DNA of 17,868 bases, taken from the NCBI GenBank assembly GCA_030730545.1, contig JANQUX010000335.1, positions 3,433 through 21,300 on the forward strand, read 5' to 3'. Of this stretch, positions 17,352 through 17,868 are shown piece by piece (within the stretch, counting starts at the first letter, position 1; every line of letters starts with the position of its first letter). The notes below the pieces were generated by a model. That model was not told the DNA's origin and ran no database searches. It was given only the letters and a program-made list of their open reading frames with translations. Both the position numbers and the translations under genes were made by a program. This stretch comes from Maribacter sp. GTDB lineage: Bacteria; Bacteroidota; Bacteroidia; Flavobacteriales; Flavobacteriaceae.

Positions 17352-17387
17352 AATAGTATAGTTACATGTTCTATTATTCGAAATAAA

Positions 17388-17868
17388 ATGAAAAAACTTA
17401 CAATATATCTTGCTTACCTCTTTTTTATATTAGTTTCTAGTGTGTCTGTCAATGCTCAAGAAATAGCCATCTTAAAATATCAAGGTGGTGGCGATTGGTA
17501 TGCCAACCCCACTGCCCTACCCAACTTAATTAAGTACTGCAACAATAACATTGATACGGCCCTAAATAATAAGCCAGAAACAGTTGAAGTTGGCAGCAGC
17601 TCAATATATCAATATCCATTTTTACATATGACAGGGCATGGTAATGTGGTTTTTTCAGATGAGGAACTAGAGAACTTAAGAAATTATTTATTGTCAGGTG
17701 GTTTTTTACATATTGATGATAATTATGGCATGAAACCATATATAAGCCGAGAGATAAAAAGACTTTTCCCAGATACAGCATTGGAAGAACTAGGTGCTGA
17801 TCATCCTATTTTTTCAAATGCGTATTCTTTTCCGAAGGGTTTACCAAAAATACACGAACATGACGGAC
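17388..17868 (+). CDS. DUF4159 domain-containing exported protein (partial, cut by right edge)
   Basis: Starts with ATG at 17388 and remains open for 160 codons to the window end. A signal peptide (about 1-24, ending VSVNAQ) precedes the mature protein, which opens with EIAILKYQGGGDWYANPTAL, a typical DUF4159 beginning. Further along are FLHMTGHGNVVFSDEELENL and LLSGGFLHIDDNYG, the conserved core that resembles a glutamine-amidotransferase-like/ThuA-type fold without clear catalytic residues. HPIFSNAYSFPKGLP follows before the edge. Family function is unknown; relatives occur near MoxR/von Willebrand factor gene clusters in some bacteria and near RNA methyltransferase genes in Bacteroidota (recalled, not checked). 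It lies 36 bases from the divergent DUF1223 start. No clear promoter consensus is visible in that gap. Confidence 0.88.
   Translation, partial: MKKLTIYLAYLFFILVSSVSVNAQEIAILKYQGGGDWYANPTALPNLIKYCNNNIDTALNNKPETVEVGSSSIYQYPFLHMTGHGNVVFSDEELENLRNYLLSGGFLHIDDNYGMKPYISREIKRLFPDTALEELGADHPIFSNAYSFPKGLPKIHEHDG

Overview
The window reads as ordinary core chromosome of a marine-type member of the Flavobacteriaceae (Bacteroidota); the genus is not determinable by eye. Four things point there: AT-rich DNA, several matches to the Bacteroidota promoter consensus (TTTG, about 19 bp, TAnnTTTG) with no strong Shine-Dalgarno sequences, the Bacteroidota forms of LptD, MCE/MlaD and TamB, and an MCE protein ending in a PKRYVNVSVFGKK-type motif. 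There are 14 protein genes, two of them cut by the window edges. I see no rRNA, tRNA, CRISPR array, insertion sequence, prophage or attachment site, and no gene-free stretch longer than about 160 bases.

Left block (1-7171), envelope and redox. A minus-strand run reads N-acetylmuramoyl-L-alanine amidase with a SPOR-like tail, MCE/MlaD lipid-transport protein, membrane-bound cytochrome/4Fe-4S protein, then a CCG-type (Fe-S) protein cut by the left edge. Divergent from it is lptD, the outer-membrane LPS translocon, followed closely by ridA, the enamine/imine deaminase. The 143-bp divergent region holds a well-spaced promoter for the amidase operon whose -33 box lies inside the first lptD codons, and a 12-bp inverted repeat that looks like an operator.

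Middle block (7176-10127), sugar phosphorylation and glycolysis, all on the minus strand: pfkA, then gapA, then a BadF/BcrA-family kinase (probably an N-acetylglucosamine kinase). A strong hairpin followed by a T-run separates gapA from the kinase gene. It sits so close to the kinase start codon that readthrough or a very short leader is implied.

Right block (10287-17868). A very long tamB (minus) diverges from tsaD and rsmE (plus), two RNA-modification genes: t6A37 of tRNA and m3U1498 of 16S rRNA. A DUF1223 secreted thioredoxin-like gene (minus) abuts rsmE tail to tail, and a DUF4159 exported protein gene (plus) runs off the right edge.

Functionally, the window is dominated by envelope construction: amidase, MCE protein, LptD and TamB act on peptidoglycan, phospholipid, LPS and outer-membrane assembly. 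The rest is central carbon metabolism and translation quality. I found no convincing new defence or mobile system. The points worth a second look are the uncharacterised Hdr-like redox pair inside an envelope operon, non-ATG starts on lptD and tamB, a cysteine-free LptD, the gapA/kinase hairpin, and the interposed DUF1223 gene.
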